Positions 32,927-43,823 of a stretch of 64,000 bases of DNA are shown in pieces. Both the position numbers and the translations under genes were made by a program. Source of the DNA: Adiantum capillus-veneris (lineage: Eukaryota; Streptophyta; Polypodiopsida; Polypodiales; Pteridaceae); assembly GCA_014529385.2 (NCBI GenBank), contig CM043944.1:88502884-88566883 (forward strand), read 5' to 3'. The notes below the pieces were generated by a model that was not told the DNA's origin, did no database searches, and was given only the letters and a program-made list of their open reading frames with translations. Position 1 is the stretch's first letter; each line of letters opens with the position of its first letter.

Positions 32927-35317
32927 TTGAACCAAGCAAGCCCAGAAATCGTGTCTACCCTAGATTCAAACGTAGCTTACACAAGCTTGGAGATCCCGAT
33001 GATAGAGGAATATCCTCCCACAATGGATCTTCCAAACTTGCAATTGATAAAGACCCATCTTGTTGAGAGAGTTTGGATGATTGGTCATGAGAGTGAAGGA
33101 CTATATAGATACATTGACAACAATGAGGTCAATCTTTATAGGTGCTCAGATCCATACCTAGAAGAGATAACGGATTACAAGCTCTTATATGTCTACACAT
33201 ACGAAGTCGATTGTCAATGGAGATCTATAGTTGTCGACAAGTATGGACAAGAATACAGAGTTGTAGAAAACACAAATCCACAGACTTTACTACAAAGAGG
33301 TGGATATTTGGTCAATGAAGGACCACAAATGCCTTCACCAAACACGAGAATTCCTATAGGAATTCCAAGAAGAGAGCCACCAGGATTCCCTTCAAGAGCG
33401 ATAACGAGAGAAGGATTGGGAGAGTCTAGACTTGTAGACAATCGACGAGTTAGACCATCCCAAGTCCAGAAATGGGTAAACAGAAAATACTCCGGAGATA
33501 AAGATCCGAGAGATCACGTAGCGGCTTTTAGAAGAGTGATTAGAGCAGAGGAAGTTTTAGATTTTGCGACACAGTTTGTGGGATTTGGATTGACTCTAGA
33601 AGATGATGCAGCTACATGGTTTGACTCGGTGGAAAAATGCGATTTTGAGACCCTAGATGAGTTGTTTGAGGAGTTTATTGAAGAATTCTTGCCAAAAGGC
33701 ATTGCTCACAACACAGTCTCGCAAATCCATAGATTCAAACAGAAAGAGGATGAGTCAGTACGCAAAGCATCATTACGGCTCAAGAGATATGTTAAGCTCT
33801 GTCCGAGAGCGGAATTACCTACGCAAGCACGACTGATGCTGATCTTTATCCAGGGAATGAGACATGCGGGCCTTCAGAAGGATCTGCATATGATAAGGAG
33901 GATGACGCTAAACGAGTTGATCAAAGAAGCTCTTTATCTAGTGGATAACTGTGAGGCATACAAAGAAACGGACTTAAAGAGTCAAGGAGATGACACATCC
34001 TCTCAGCACAGTGTTTCACAGATAAGTGAGTCCATTGCCAAGCCAACAGTACCTATTGATCAAGAAAAGCTTATCGACGACTTGGTCAAGAGGTTGATTC
34101 CTCTTGTAAGGTCTGATTTGGGAGAGCCGAAGTGGTGTGAAATTGAGAGAAAATGGACGAACCATACGGGGGAAGAGTGCTATTATAGCATGGAAAATTC
34201 TAGGGAGAGGTATGTACAACCTGTTCCAGAAGCACCTACTCCACCTAGATACATTACGGGGAATGCACCGAGATCAGTAGGAGTTTTAAGTTCACAGCTT
34301 GTCTTAAGACAACAACCTCCACTGCCAGGTGCTAGAATGCAGGTAGACATGAGATACATGCCAATGATGGAAGCATCAAATAAACCAATGCTAGTACCAG
34401 CTACAATGTGGTATAGTGACCAAAATGAGTACTACCCTTCGGAGCAACAAAATGTGAGAGAAACACATGGAGTGGTGAGGCCGGTACAACCTCCACCTCT
34501 TGGGTTTCAGTCGAAAGAAAGAAGGTATGAAATGGATGAAAGGACATTGCGATTCATTGCAAATAGCGGCTTATCTAGGTCAAAGCTTGCTTATAGCCAA
34601 GAGGAAATGCTAAAAGAATCTCCTCAACCAGAGACAGATTGTCACAAAAGTCATGACAACCACTTGGTCAAACAATGTCCTCATACGGAGATCACTGAAG
34701 TAAATGCCTATTGTCTTGAGTGTGGCATCACTCACTTGATCCCCGATTGCCCGAAAAAACCAAACCAAATCAGGAAAATCACGACAAATGTATCAGGGAT
34801 TGTTCAGCTCCCTAGTAGCTCAAAAAATGAAAATGTTGTACCAGTGCAAGTGGTTACGAGAGCACAAGCTCAAAAGAAATCTTATGAGAATCTAGAGACA
34901 AAGAATACGGAAAGTGTCAAGAGTCCAAAGACATATGATGGACCAAAGACAGACGCACCTAGTCAGAAAACCAAGAGCAAACGAAATAGTTGGAAAGCTA
35001 GAAAGACTAGGATGAAAGCACGCAGGGAACGAGAGCAGAAATCCCTAGCTAAGAAGCTTACCGAAGCCGAAAATAAGATAAAACAACATGAGGAAAAGGA
35101 GGCACCTTCTCTTACACAGATGGTTAAACCTCTAGAAGAACCATCCACGGATGAGAAACCGAGAAGTGCTAGTTCAGGAGGATCTGTGTTGGCACAGAAG
35201 GTTAATGAGACATTAGATGCCCTCTTGAAAGCCTATGATGCGAGGCTCAAAAACAACCAAACCCAAGAACACAGGTGGATGACATATCCCTACGAAACTA
35301 GAAAAGCAAAGGTTTGA
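32927..35317 (+). CDS. E2 gag, 796 codons
   Basis: An uninterrupted frame. Residues 1-180 are a unique N-terminal region. Residues about 183-345 form the retrotransposon-gag capsid core (WVNRKYSGDKDPRDHVAAFR, AATWFDSVEKCDFETLDELF, IFIQGMRHAGLQKDL). A proline-rich linker follows. Near residues 563-607 are two degenerate zinc-knuckle-like clusters, the second reading CLECGITHLIPDC (one residue shorter than CCHC between C2 and H). The C-terminal third is strongly basic (SWKARKTRMKARRERE) and then helical. It matches E3 gag at the C-terminal end. A one-base shift at about 35310 precedes the protease frame. Confidence 0.93.
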   Translation: MNQASPEIVSTLDSNVAYTSLEIPMIEEYPPTMDLPNLQLIKTHLVERVWMIGHESEGLYRYIDNNEVNLYRCSDPYLEEITDYKLLYVYTYEVDCQWRSIVVDKYGQEYRVVENTNPQTLLQRGGYLVNEGPQMPSPNTRIPIGIPRREPPGFPSRAITREGLGESRLVDNRRVRPSQVQKWVNRKYSGDKDPRDHVAAFRRVIRAEEVLDFATQFVGFGLTLEDDAATWFDSVEKCDFETLDELFEEFIEEFLPKGIAHNTVSQIHRFKQKEDESVRKASLRLKRYVKLCPRAELPTQARLMLIFIQGMRHAGLQKDLHMIRRMTLNELIKEALYLVDNCEAYKETDLKSQGDDTSSQHSVSQISESIAKPTVPIDQEKLIDDLVKRLIPLVRSDLGEPKWCEIERKWTNHTGEECYYSMENSRERYVQPVPEAPTPPRYITGNAPRSVGVLSSQLVLRQQPPLPGARMQVDMRYMPMMEASNKPMLVPATMWYSDQNEYYPSEQQNVRETHGVVRPVQPPPLGFQSKERRYEMDERTLRFIANSGLSRSKLAYSQEEMLKESPQPETDCHKSHDNHLVKQCPHTEITEVNAYCLECGITHLIPDCPKKPNQIRKITTNVSGIVQLPSSSKNENVVPVQVVTRAQAQKKSYENLETKNTESVKSPKTYDGPKTDAPSQKTKSKRNSWKARKTRMKARREREQKSLAKKLTEAENKIKQHEEKEAPSLTQMVKPLEEPSTDEKPRSASSGGSVLAQKVNETLDALLKAYDARLKNNQTQEHRWMTYPYETRKAKV

Positions 35318-36563
35318 AATGTGCCATAAAATGATTCAAACAGCCCAAGCTTTACTAGAACCACCAGGTGCAAAACCTGAGGATGTGATCCGTGTCATGC
35401 CTACATAAGTAATCCCACCAAACCAGGAACTAAAAGAGCCAGATTCTAGTCATAAGCACAGACCAAACCTCAAAGACCCAGCATTTGAACCAAGGATAGT
35501 ACTGAATACCACGGATAACTCTTTCGAGGGATTTCACCAAGCTATACCTGAGGATTATAAAGAGATAGATGGTCTTGACGAATTGTGGAAACAAGTCAGA
35601 GAGACCAATGAAACCGATGACCTAAGAAGACGAGTAGACAAGACTGGTGATGAACGAGGAGTGTTTCTACCACCAATAGAGGAGTTTGAGACTGGATCTC
35701 AAATGAGTCTAGACGTGCAATCGTGTTGGGGCGACAAAGGATCTGTAAAATCCATGGATAGTCAACCCCATTCGCTAAGAACGCTACCGTCCTACATGGG
35801 AGAGTACGAGACCAAGTCAGATGTGGTTGTGGTCCCATCAAAGAGACTGTCTCCCAACAAGGCCATTGATTCAAAGGGGCTAGTAGATATTCTATCTACC
35901 CCAGTCACCTGTACAATAATGTTATCCGAGTTGCTCAGAATAAGACCAAACATGTGGGCTAATGTGGGTAAATGTCTAGAGAAATTTGGTGTAAAAACCC
36001 CAATGACTCGAATCGAGGAGATCATCAAAGAGCTTGAAATGCCTCAACTAAATACTACGCCAGTGCCATTAAACAAGGTAGGCGAGTATTACGAAGGAGA
36101 AGACAGAAACACCACCCTTCTTGTGGAATTCAATAATGTAAAAACCATGGCAATCCTTGACAGTGGAGCTAGTGTGGCCATTGCAACCAAAGATGTTTGG
36201 AAAAAATGGGGAAAACCTGCCTTGATATCCACACGAATGACCCTGTAGCTTGCAGACGGACACAAGGAAAAGCCCCTAGGACTGCTAGAAAAAGTACTTG
36301 TTACTTCTTGTGGCATTGAATATGAACACACTTTTGTTGTTGTTGACTTTGGCAAGAAGAACAACTATGACATCATTCTGGGAAGACCATTCATGCGACA
36401 ATTGAAAATGGTCCAAGATTGGGGTTATGACCATATATACCTGAGACATATGGAAACCATAACAAAGGTAAACTTGAGGGACCATAGCTATAGGGATGTG
36501 ATGAGAACACCGGTTGAGGAGTTTGATTCCGCCATAGTAGCAGGTCAGAACTGCCAGCTTGGT
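35318..36563 (+). pseudogene. E2 aspartic protease region
   Basis: Continuing in a shifted frame, with MCHKMIQTAQALLEP and a TAA at about 35408, the main frame 35583-36248 ends in the retropepsin active site AILDSGASVAIAT, preceded by LNKVGEYYEGEDRNTTLLVE. A TAG at 36246 interrupts, and the same frame continues with LVTSCGIEYEHTFVVV and YDIILGRPFMRQLKMVQDWG to 36563. It is close to the E3 protease. No RT follows. Confidence 0.88.
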
Positions 36564-36586
36564 TAGGTAAGCCGAAAGACCTGTGG

Positions 36587-37042
36587 ATGTGTGGAGCTTC
36601 ACAATGTGGTAGCTTGAAACGTGAGGAATGTATCCTAGAGCGGGTTATAGAGGATAAGGACTATATCCCAGAACCATTTCTTGAAGAAGAGTTAGAGCCT
36701 TTTGGATGGGAACACATCTTGGCAACTCTGGACGTGTGTGCCGTGGAGGATGCTCCCACAACAAAGTTTTGTGATGAAAATGGCTATGATGTCATTCCTT
36801 ATTTTGTAGTGAGTGTAATCCAGGAAAACAAAGAGAACCAGACATCAACAAGCTCTCAACATAAGGAGCAAACAAAGAAATGTGGAGAATCAAAAGATGA
36901 AGAAGACGACGAGTTCTATGACTCTGTAGAACACTTCGAGATTCAAGAAGATCAACGACCCGGGAATCAATGTCATCGCTACATGAATAAAGTGCATCAA
37001 AAGTGGATTCCAAAGTCCTCGGTGAAGACACAGCCACCATAA
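36587..37042 (+). CDS. E2 post-protease acidic ORF
   Basis: A 151-codon frame. The first half (DKDYIPEPFLEEELEPFGWE, HILATLDVCA) matches the decayed segment after protease in E3 (about 19450-19560), so it is a genuine family feature lying at the protease-RT connection. The second half is acidic, unlike E3. It ends with HQKWIPKSS, the first copy of the W-x-P-K motif repeated in the next ORF. In E3 this place leads into RT; here it leads into the repeat protein instead. Confidence 0.65.
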   Translation: MCGASQCGSLKREECILERVIEDKDYIPEPFLEEELEPFGWEHILATLDVCAVEDAPTTKFCDENGYDVIPYFVVSVIQENKENQTSTSSQHKEQTKKCGESKDEEDDEFYDSVEHFEIQEDQRPGNQCHRYMNKVHQKWIPKSSVKTQPP

Positions 37043-37054
37043 GCATCCTCATAC

Positions 37055-37879
37055 ATGGCTCCTAATAAGGATGCAAAGACTCAGCTAGGAGGAATACGAC
37101 CAGAGCAACGAGCTAACAATGCTCTAATCAATGGGCTAGAAAAGTCCTCCAAGAAACTACCACCCACGAGCAAACAGACAGTAACTTTCCACTACCAGCC
37201 AAAAAATCAAGGGAAAGTACAAGAAGTCAACCTTGCTGAGGATAGTAACGATAGTGATGAATCTTACGACATCCCCTATCATCAACTCAGGCCATCACTA
37301 TCACCAACCCCTTCAGCAACAACCATGACAGGTCAAAAGAACAGGATAACAAGTCAAAGCCAAAAACCTCGACAAATCTGGATACCAAAAAGCCAGATCG
37401 GCCATAAACACATATGGATCAAGAAGACAAAGATCTCTAATGACAAATCACAAGATCCAACATCAAAACAAAAACAAGGAAAGCGTGCACGAACGGGTAA
37501 GAATATCACAAATTCGCAAGCTTTCACAACTCAGGTTTGGGCTCCAAAGAAGTTGATTCAAGCACAAAAAAGTCAGGAATTCATTTGGATTCCAAAACAA
37601 CCACAGTATCAACTTTCAAAGCTTGAATCCCGTCCCCAACCAAGTGTACAAGGGATGAAGCAAAGACCACTGTTGACTCACACAACAAAAAGGTGGGTCC
37701 CAAAGAAGTCTCTTCAAACACAAACGAAGCACGGGCAAGTATGTGTTCCCAAACGAGAGCCATCAACAAAACAGCCAATAATCGCAAAGAAATGCGTCCC
37801 AAAGAAAAACAACAAAACTGCTGTCAGTGCATCGCCGCTTGAATTCTTACAATTCTTCCTACGATTACAGTACAGTTAG
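37055..37879 (+). CDS. E2 basic ORF with repeated W-x-P-K motif
   Basis: A 274-codon, strongly basic, Gln/Lys/Ser/Pro-rich frame with no enzyme motif. A short motif recurs at irregular 15-30 residue spacing: IWIPKSQ, IWIKKTK, VWAPKKL, IWIPKQP, RWVPKKS, VCVPKRE and KCVPKKN, plus one at the end of the preceding ORF. It replaces pol in E2. The composition suggests binding of nucleic acid or of a partner protein; function unknown. The ATG at 37055 follows the upstream stop by 12 bp. Confidence 0.65.
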   Translation: MAPNKDAKTQLGGIRPEQRANNALINGLEKSSKKLPPTSKQTVTFHYQPKNQGKVQEVNLAEDSNDSDESYDIPYHQLRPSLSPTPSATTMTGQKNRITSQSQKPRQIWIPKSQIGHKHIWIKKTKISNDKSQDPTSKQKQGKRARTGKNITNSQAFTTQVWAPKKLIQAQKSQEFIWIPKQPQYQLSKLESRPQPSVQGMKQRPLLTHTTKRWVPKKSLQTQTKHGQVCVPKREPSTKQPIIAKKCVPKKNNKTAVSASPLEFLQFFLRLQYS

Positions 37880-39575
37880 AAGAGAGCAAGTCGCTTCAAT
37901 CAAGCAACGATACAGGAGCTTCAAAGACCATTACATTGCTTAGAATAGGAAGCCTCCCCAACAAATTCCAATAAGCAAATTGCTTATACCCACATCTTGC
38001 ACAACATAAATCTTTTCCATGCATTGACTGTGTATGCATAATAGGGCTACATTACAAGGCCTGCATAGGCATGACTTTTAATTGCCCAAGCACAACACAT
38101 ACCCTTTGCGATACCCTGTCGTAAAGGATGACTCCAAATAGGAAGGGGGGAGGCATTTTGAATGCGGACCTAACATTATGACTATTAGAGGGCAATGTTT
38201 TGTGAGATGCATTGAATTTTTACGTTTTATTGTGATAATTTTTTGACAAAATTTAGAGTATATGCCCTCATAGTAGTGTTACAAAGGAGTATGGGGACAA
38301 AATCCATATATGAGCCCCTAGGGACATGTGTATAGTGTACATAGCATTTAGATTTCTATTTGAATGATTTTTCTTTTGATGAGTTGTTTTAAGATTTTCT
38401 TTGTTTATTAGTAAGAAAAAAAATCCATAATCCACATGAAGAAAAGACTGATGAGAGGCCTGAGCACTACAAAGAGAAGAAGGTACAGGGAAACGATGAA
38501 ACTTCACGAAGTATGTCTCATCAGCCACTACAACAGCGGAAGAACTTGTCACAAAGCAGTGTCAACATGCAACCGACAAGTCATACAAGTCAGAGTCGAG
38601 TAGCTAAGCCACAAAATGAGTGAGGTGTTACTCCCAAAGCTTCAAGTAATATTCTCTGTGGTCTAAGCGTCTTAGCTATTCTAGGTACTGCTCAAGTTGG
38701 AAGAGTTGAGCATATTTACACTGTGTCGCTCATGCTGGTATAGGTGAGCAAAAGAGTCGAAGTCTAAGTACTTAAGTCTGGTGAAGTGAAGGAGAAGGTC
38801 CAAAAGACACTCACGTACTGAGCACAGTGAGATACGAGTGGAGAAACTTCTACATCGACAATCCTTCTTGGAAATGTGGAAGCTATTGAGACATCTTTTG
38901 ATGTCACATGTGCTACATTTATTCCTCGAAACACCCATCATCTCCTTCTTTCACATTGCATGCTTTTGGTGACAAATTTCTCATATGCATATAGAGTGTC
39001 CCATAATTGGTACTTGCATCAGGCACTCTTTCTGTGTTTCACCCAAGCACTCACCTTTCATTAACATGTACTTCACGTTCAACTGCTCAACTCCAATAAG
39101 AGCGTATACCAAAGGCATTTTTTTTCCCATCGGGTTTTTTTCCCTTTGGTCATCCAAGTTTTAGACCCTAATCTAAAGACACCTATCACCATCCTCTTGT
39201 ACATATTCCTTCTACATCAACAATAAAGAAATTCTATTCAAATCAATTGATAAATGAATTGGAGCACCAATTTCAGATCATAGCATAGTTCTCCTCAATG
39301 GCGAGTCGAAGAATGGCCTACAATGACAAAGCTGCAAACAACACTAACAACATGATTGCACAGGAACAAAGAAGTCCCCAATGAAGAAGAACAGACATAA
39401 AAGTAATCAGAGGATCTCAAACGATGAATCGTTATGATGATAGATGTCCGCTCTAATGGATCATAGTTCTTGTTGTGGTTCGAAAAAGTTACAAGCAGTG
39501 CAACAGATGAAGCCAAAACGACAGCAAAGACCACATTGCCATCGACAATCAGGTCATTTCGGGGACGACATGAAC
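37880..39575. other. E2 3' non-coding region with an internal polypurine tract
   Basis: No domain on either strand. The stretch to about 38150 resembles the 3' end of E3. A purine run at 38140-38154 (AGGAAGGGGGGAGG) corresponds to the E3 polypurine tract, but no TG-starting LTR matches what follows. The remaining 1.4 kb up to the true terminal tract is of unknown origin. Confidence 0.55.
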
Positions 39576-39589
39576 GCGGAAGGGGGGAA
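39576..39589 (+). promoter_or_regulatory. E2 terminal polypurine tract
   Basis: A purine run (CGGAAGGGGGGAA) directly before the 3' LTR at 39590. Confidence 0.8.
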
Positions 39590-40545
39590 TGTTGACCGTT
39601 GAGTCAACAACACAACATAACTCAAGTTTTGTACCAAAGTCTTATCTTTTGCGAGTTATGAAATGCTACGGATTATGGCTATAAACGTCATTTGTAATGA
39701 GTAGTTATTCTAGTTTCAGAAGCCAGGGTGCCATGGCACTTCCAGATTGTAAATACAAAGCCATTTGACCCTTTCAACCCCATTTTTGGTTAAACCTAAG
39801 GTAGCCTTAGTATATAAGGTACCTAGGTCATTTTGTAAGGAGACTTTTATCATAATCAAACTTTAGCGCTGCCGTCTACTGTGTGTGAGAGAGAAAGAGA
39901 GTGAGCGTGAGCTTCATCCTCTCGCTATGCCCGGCTCACTCAACACATTAGAGATCCGACTGCACCATTGTTGTAGGCTCGAGGAGAGCTACGCGACAAT
40001 GCCAAGCATTCCACGCGAGATGAAGCGCACACGCCGATGCATCTATGAGCTATTTGTGGCCGTAAGTGTATCAAACGATGTCTGTTTTCTGCGTGCTAGT
40101 AGTCTATAGAATAGTGGCGACATAAGCTATGCATATGTACTCATAAATTTCAGTTTCGGGCACTTTCAAAATTCTGCTCTGTCATCCTACGCATTTTCCA
40201 CAGACGGGTTTAGAGTGAGGGTTTTGAGTGTAGAAGCGTAGGGACAGGTGTATCCTAGTGAGGGGATGGTGTTCCTTCAGTTTCGTATGAATCTGGCATG
40301 ATTAGGTGAGTTACCTTCCGTATGTGTGTATGTGGCTAGGTGGTGTAGTTGAGAGCAGTGAGGTCCTTGATTGTGGTTTAGTTGCCCTTCCAGAGTGTTG
40401 TATTTGTAGGATGGTCTCAGCCTGACAATCTAAAGAGATTTCCTCCGTGTGCATATCGTGTCATCTGTGTCCTCGATTGACATTATGTTGATCTAGGTAG
40501 TGTTTGCATGAACTTCATGGGTGTGTGAGTCGCTCCCATCCAACA
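39590..40545 (+). repeat. E2 3' LTR
   Basis: The 956-bp partner of the left LTR, with about 36 substitutions and no indel by eye. TATATAA box at 39810-39816. Confidence 0.97.
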
Positions 40546-40550
40546 GTGAG
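40546..40550. repeat. Target-site duplication of E2, right copy
   Basis: GTGAG directly after the right LTR. Confidence 0.95.
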
Positions 40551-41390
40551 GTATTGAAAAAAATTGCACGGGACCATTGAGAAGAGAAAGTTCTCTGGTT
40601 TGTGCAAGAATAAATGGAGATAGCAAGTCTAGAAAGAAATCAAGATTATAAAAAAAAAGATGCCATGATAAAGAACTTTGTCTACCTCATCGTTCCTACC
40701 AAAGAGAGAATTGGAAATCTACAAAGATAGGAGACCCAATATAGTATAAGTTGAATATTTCCTTGTGGGCCATGACTATGATTTGGATAATCTCCATTTA
40801 GAAATGGTAATAGAAAAATTGGGAGTAGGTTACAAGTACTATTGTATTGTCAGGTCTTATGACCCAAGCTATGGAAGAAAGCTATAATTATTAATAACCA
40901 ATATTTCTTAGAAGAAAATGTTTATCTAGCCAACAAATGGACCTGCTTGTTGGACCCTTGTTGAAACAAATTGGCATTGTATTTGGGCTCGCAAGTCATT
41001 TTTTATCCAAGTCTATAATATTATATTTTGCATTACTATGAACTCTAGGGATTTAAGGACAATCCTCTCAAAAACATAAAATTGAAGAACTTACCAAATG
41101 CTAAAAGAAGCGCTTTCCTTGACCGTTAATTATTTTCCAAATGTAAATTTTGAACGAGATAAAGAGAATCCATTTTTTGAAATGTCTGCATTTTTCAAAA
41201 TTTTAAATCTACCCTTGAATATTTGTGAACCAATCGCTAAGAGAAAATGGTTTCTTTTGCCACAACCATAAAATATGCCATGTAAGAGATTTTTAGGACT
41301 TTCCTGTAGCTAACACTTTAGAATCCAAATTCTATGCTTCCTAATACATGAGCACCACCAACACCTCAAGTTGTCCCTTTACCAAATCAG
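40551..41390. other. Leader of the older retroelement, no gene
   Basis: AT-rich sequence without a coding pattern. Once E2 is removed, it lies between the tRNA-Met primer site (29265) and the gag remnant (41391), about 0.9 kb in total. Confidence 0.5.
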
Positions 41391-42207
41391 ATGTCGCTTG
41401 CTGGAGCACTCATAGAGGATTTTGGACATGACAAGGTTCTAAAGACCGTGCTTAAATATGTGCAACCACAACCATTTTTAGGGATGAGTGATGATGTGCC
41501 TACTCAACTAGAAGAATGGATAATTGAGATAAATGACTACTTTTATCTTGCCACCTACAATGCAGTTTTACAAGGGATAATGGGAAGAGCTAAGTTAGAA
41601 GGACCATCAAAAACATGGTGGAAGCTCAACTGCCAATTTCACCAAGTAGCAAAGATGACCCTGAGTTGGGATGAGTTAAATCATCATCTCAAGGAGCCAT
41701 ATCTTCCCCTAGACTACTCCACCACTAAGATGAATGAGTTTCTTTCTTGCAAGCTGTGGAACAGGTCTATTGAACTTTACTATGAAGAGTTTGTTTGACT
41801 TTCAAGCTCCTCTCTTGACATAGAAACAAAAGCTAAGCCATTCCATCCTTGGGATTGGAGAATATTTGGCTCCTGAAGTAGAGTCCCTTCGACCTGCCTC
41901 ACTGACAGATGCTCTAATCCAGGCCAAGTCAAAGCATAAGACTATTTTTAAGGGAGGTACTACAAGAAGTAGGAAACATGAACTACCTTTTATCCCAATC
42001 AGCCCTCTAGAGCACCCAAAGTGCGATTTATGCCAAAGCCAATTGCCCAACCCCAATCACCATCACATTTTTTTCATGTGAATGCTCTTCCAGTCACTCA
42101 AAGTGGGAGGAAAATTCAGTGTTATAAATGCCTAGAATATGGCCATAAGAAGGCTGAATGCCCACAGGGAAATGACCCCAATCTTCCGGCTACCCCTTGT
42201 AACTTTT
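41391..42207 (+). pseudogene. Gag remnant with zinc knuckle (older retroelement)
   Basis: The frame 41391-41798 reads as a capsid core (FLGMSDDVPTQLEEWIIEIN, KTWWKLNCQFHQVAKM, WDELNHHLKEPYLPLDYSTT). After a stop at 41796 another frame has SLRPASLTDALIQAKSKHK. A third frame (42021-42209) has the CCHC knuckle CYKCLEYGHKKAEC. This gag order fits the element whose primer site is at 29265. It is broken by one stop and one frame change. No protease or pol of it follows. Confidence 0.82.
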
Positions 42208-42475
42208 AGAATTTCCCCAATCAAGGGGAACAGTTCAAAAACCTTGGAGTAAGAGGAAGAAACCCAACTCAAGCAAGAACTCTCCCTACCACTCATTTTC
42301 ATGCTCAAGGGCTAGCCATCAAGCCACCTAGATTAGCAACAGTAAACTTTGTTTCGGTAAAGGATGAGATAGATGAACAAGCTCTCTGCTTGTGAAAAAT
42401 TTGTAGCAGATAGAGAATGTAAGGAGTGCATGCCTCTCCTTGGGGATTCAATATATGAGATCAAATACGTGTCTA

Positions 42476-42790
42476 TTGAAACCCTTTTTTATGTGCAACA
42501 TATACCAAATCTTCTGCATTTCTCCCTTTAATTAGATGTCTTGAATGCAAATGAGTACGTGAAGCCTTGACATCATAATGGAGACCACAAAGAAAATCTT
42601 GAGCTTTGTGGAACTTGTCTAGTGCATCTAGATTAAGGATAATCTCATGAAACTTGGAGATATAGTTGGTTATAGAAGAATTGTGCATGTAGCTATCATC
42701 TCATACCTTCCAATTCTTATGTGCTTCATTGCGAGGCAAAAAATATTTTTGAAAGATATGATCAATCTGCACCCATGTCTTGGTTTTTTA
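42476..42790 (-). pseudogene. Gag fragment on the opposite strand
   Basis: The minus-strand frame reads WVQIDHIFQKYFLPRNEAHK, then a TGA (about 42692), then SITNYISKFHEIILNLDALD and AQDFLCGLHYDVKAS, the usual helix pattern of retrotransposon gag ending in a V-YVAHKKG-type helix. It faces the gag remnant at 41391-42207 tail to tail and is a different lineage by sequence. Only the capsid-like part remains. Confidence 0.75.
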
Positions 42791-42799
42791 TACGGGTGG

Positions 42800-43820
42800 A
42801 ATAGCCATTTACCAATTGTATGCATTGCCTTGCAAAGCTATACTTGTCACTCTAGGACATGTAGCATCTAGTGTTGAATGTAGATGGTGAATGTTGATTC
42901 ATTTATTCAGCAATGTATAATTCACTATGTCTTTGTTTCATTTATAATTTTCACCTTTGTATATTGGGGGCTTCAAGTTATTCAACCATGAATTTTTTTA
43001 GATATTGTATCTTATAGGGAGAGATTCTAATGGTGATGGTCCACCGTCAGCTCATTGAGTGACCATCCTTGGAATATGTGCTGCTCCTTGGCCATATGCA
43101 TATAAAATGATTAACTAGCTCCATGAGCAGGGGTTAATTTTGTATTTATGGTGGAAAAACTTGTCTCAATATGTCATTTTGTCGTGATAGTGTGTTGAAG
43201 TCTTGCATAATAGTTATTCAAGAAAAAAATTGTTCTATATTTCTCACACGTACAACATAGCCGCATCTAGCCTCAGTTGTGGAGCATCTTCAAAATCAAA
43301 TAGATGATCTTTTGGAATACCATGTTATGACAATTTGATGGAAAGGTCGCACAATGTATGATTCTTGAGCAAATCAATGAAATCTAGCTTTGTAAGAGGA
43401 TGCCAAAACAAGCAATACTTCACACTCAATGACCTTTGATAAAAACATTTTGAAAGAATCTTAATCGAGAAGAGATAGCGAAATCAAGTATGCATGCCCC
43501 TACATGGGATAAAACTCTCCTCTAAAGAGCTCCCAGCATGCATTAGGAAATTTTGGAGGTCATTTGGAGGGCCTTATTGATCGAAGAGAGAGAAAAGAAG
43601 GTGCATCCAATGAGTAGCAACCTTACGTAATGTAGAAATACATGGAAAACAACACAAAAATGAAAGAAAACATTTTAAAATATTGAGTTTTGTCCCATTT
43701 TCATAAGGTAACTTCCTTGTGTCACAAAGTAGGGCCCACTTCTAGTAGACGTCAAGTTCATGACACCTGACTATTGATTGATAGCTAGATCTCTCCCTTC
43801 ATTAAAAGATATCCACTACC
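42800..43820. other. No gene seen
   Basis: AT-rich sequence with only short frames on either strand and no repeat structure that I can identify. Confidence 0.5.
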
Positions 43821-43823
43821 TTT

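Larger units (their letters stand above)
29339..40545 (+). mobile_element. E2: complete gag-protease LTR element lacking pol, 11,207 bp
   Basis: Two direct 956-bp LTRs (29339-30294 and 39590-40545), a tRNA-Asp-type primer site, a terminal polypurine tract, and a perfect GTGAG duplication. The order inside is a 2.6-kb leader with palindrome array, gag, protease, two basic ORFs, then 1.7 kb of non-coding DNA. I see no RT, RNase H or integrase motif on either strand. Gag, protease and the post-protease segment match E3. It is thus a non-autonomous gypsy-type element, probably mobilised by a relative. LTRs differ at about 36 positions by eye (3.8%). Confidence 0.95.

Noticed and set aside
38268-39534. 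Minus-strand ORFs in the E2 3' region
   Set aside because: Short, with no domain and no homologous frame in E3.
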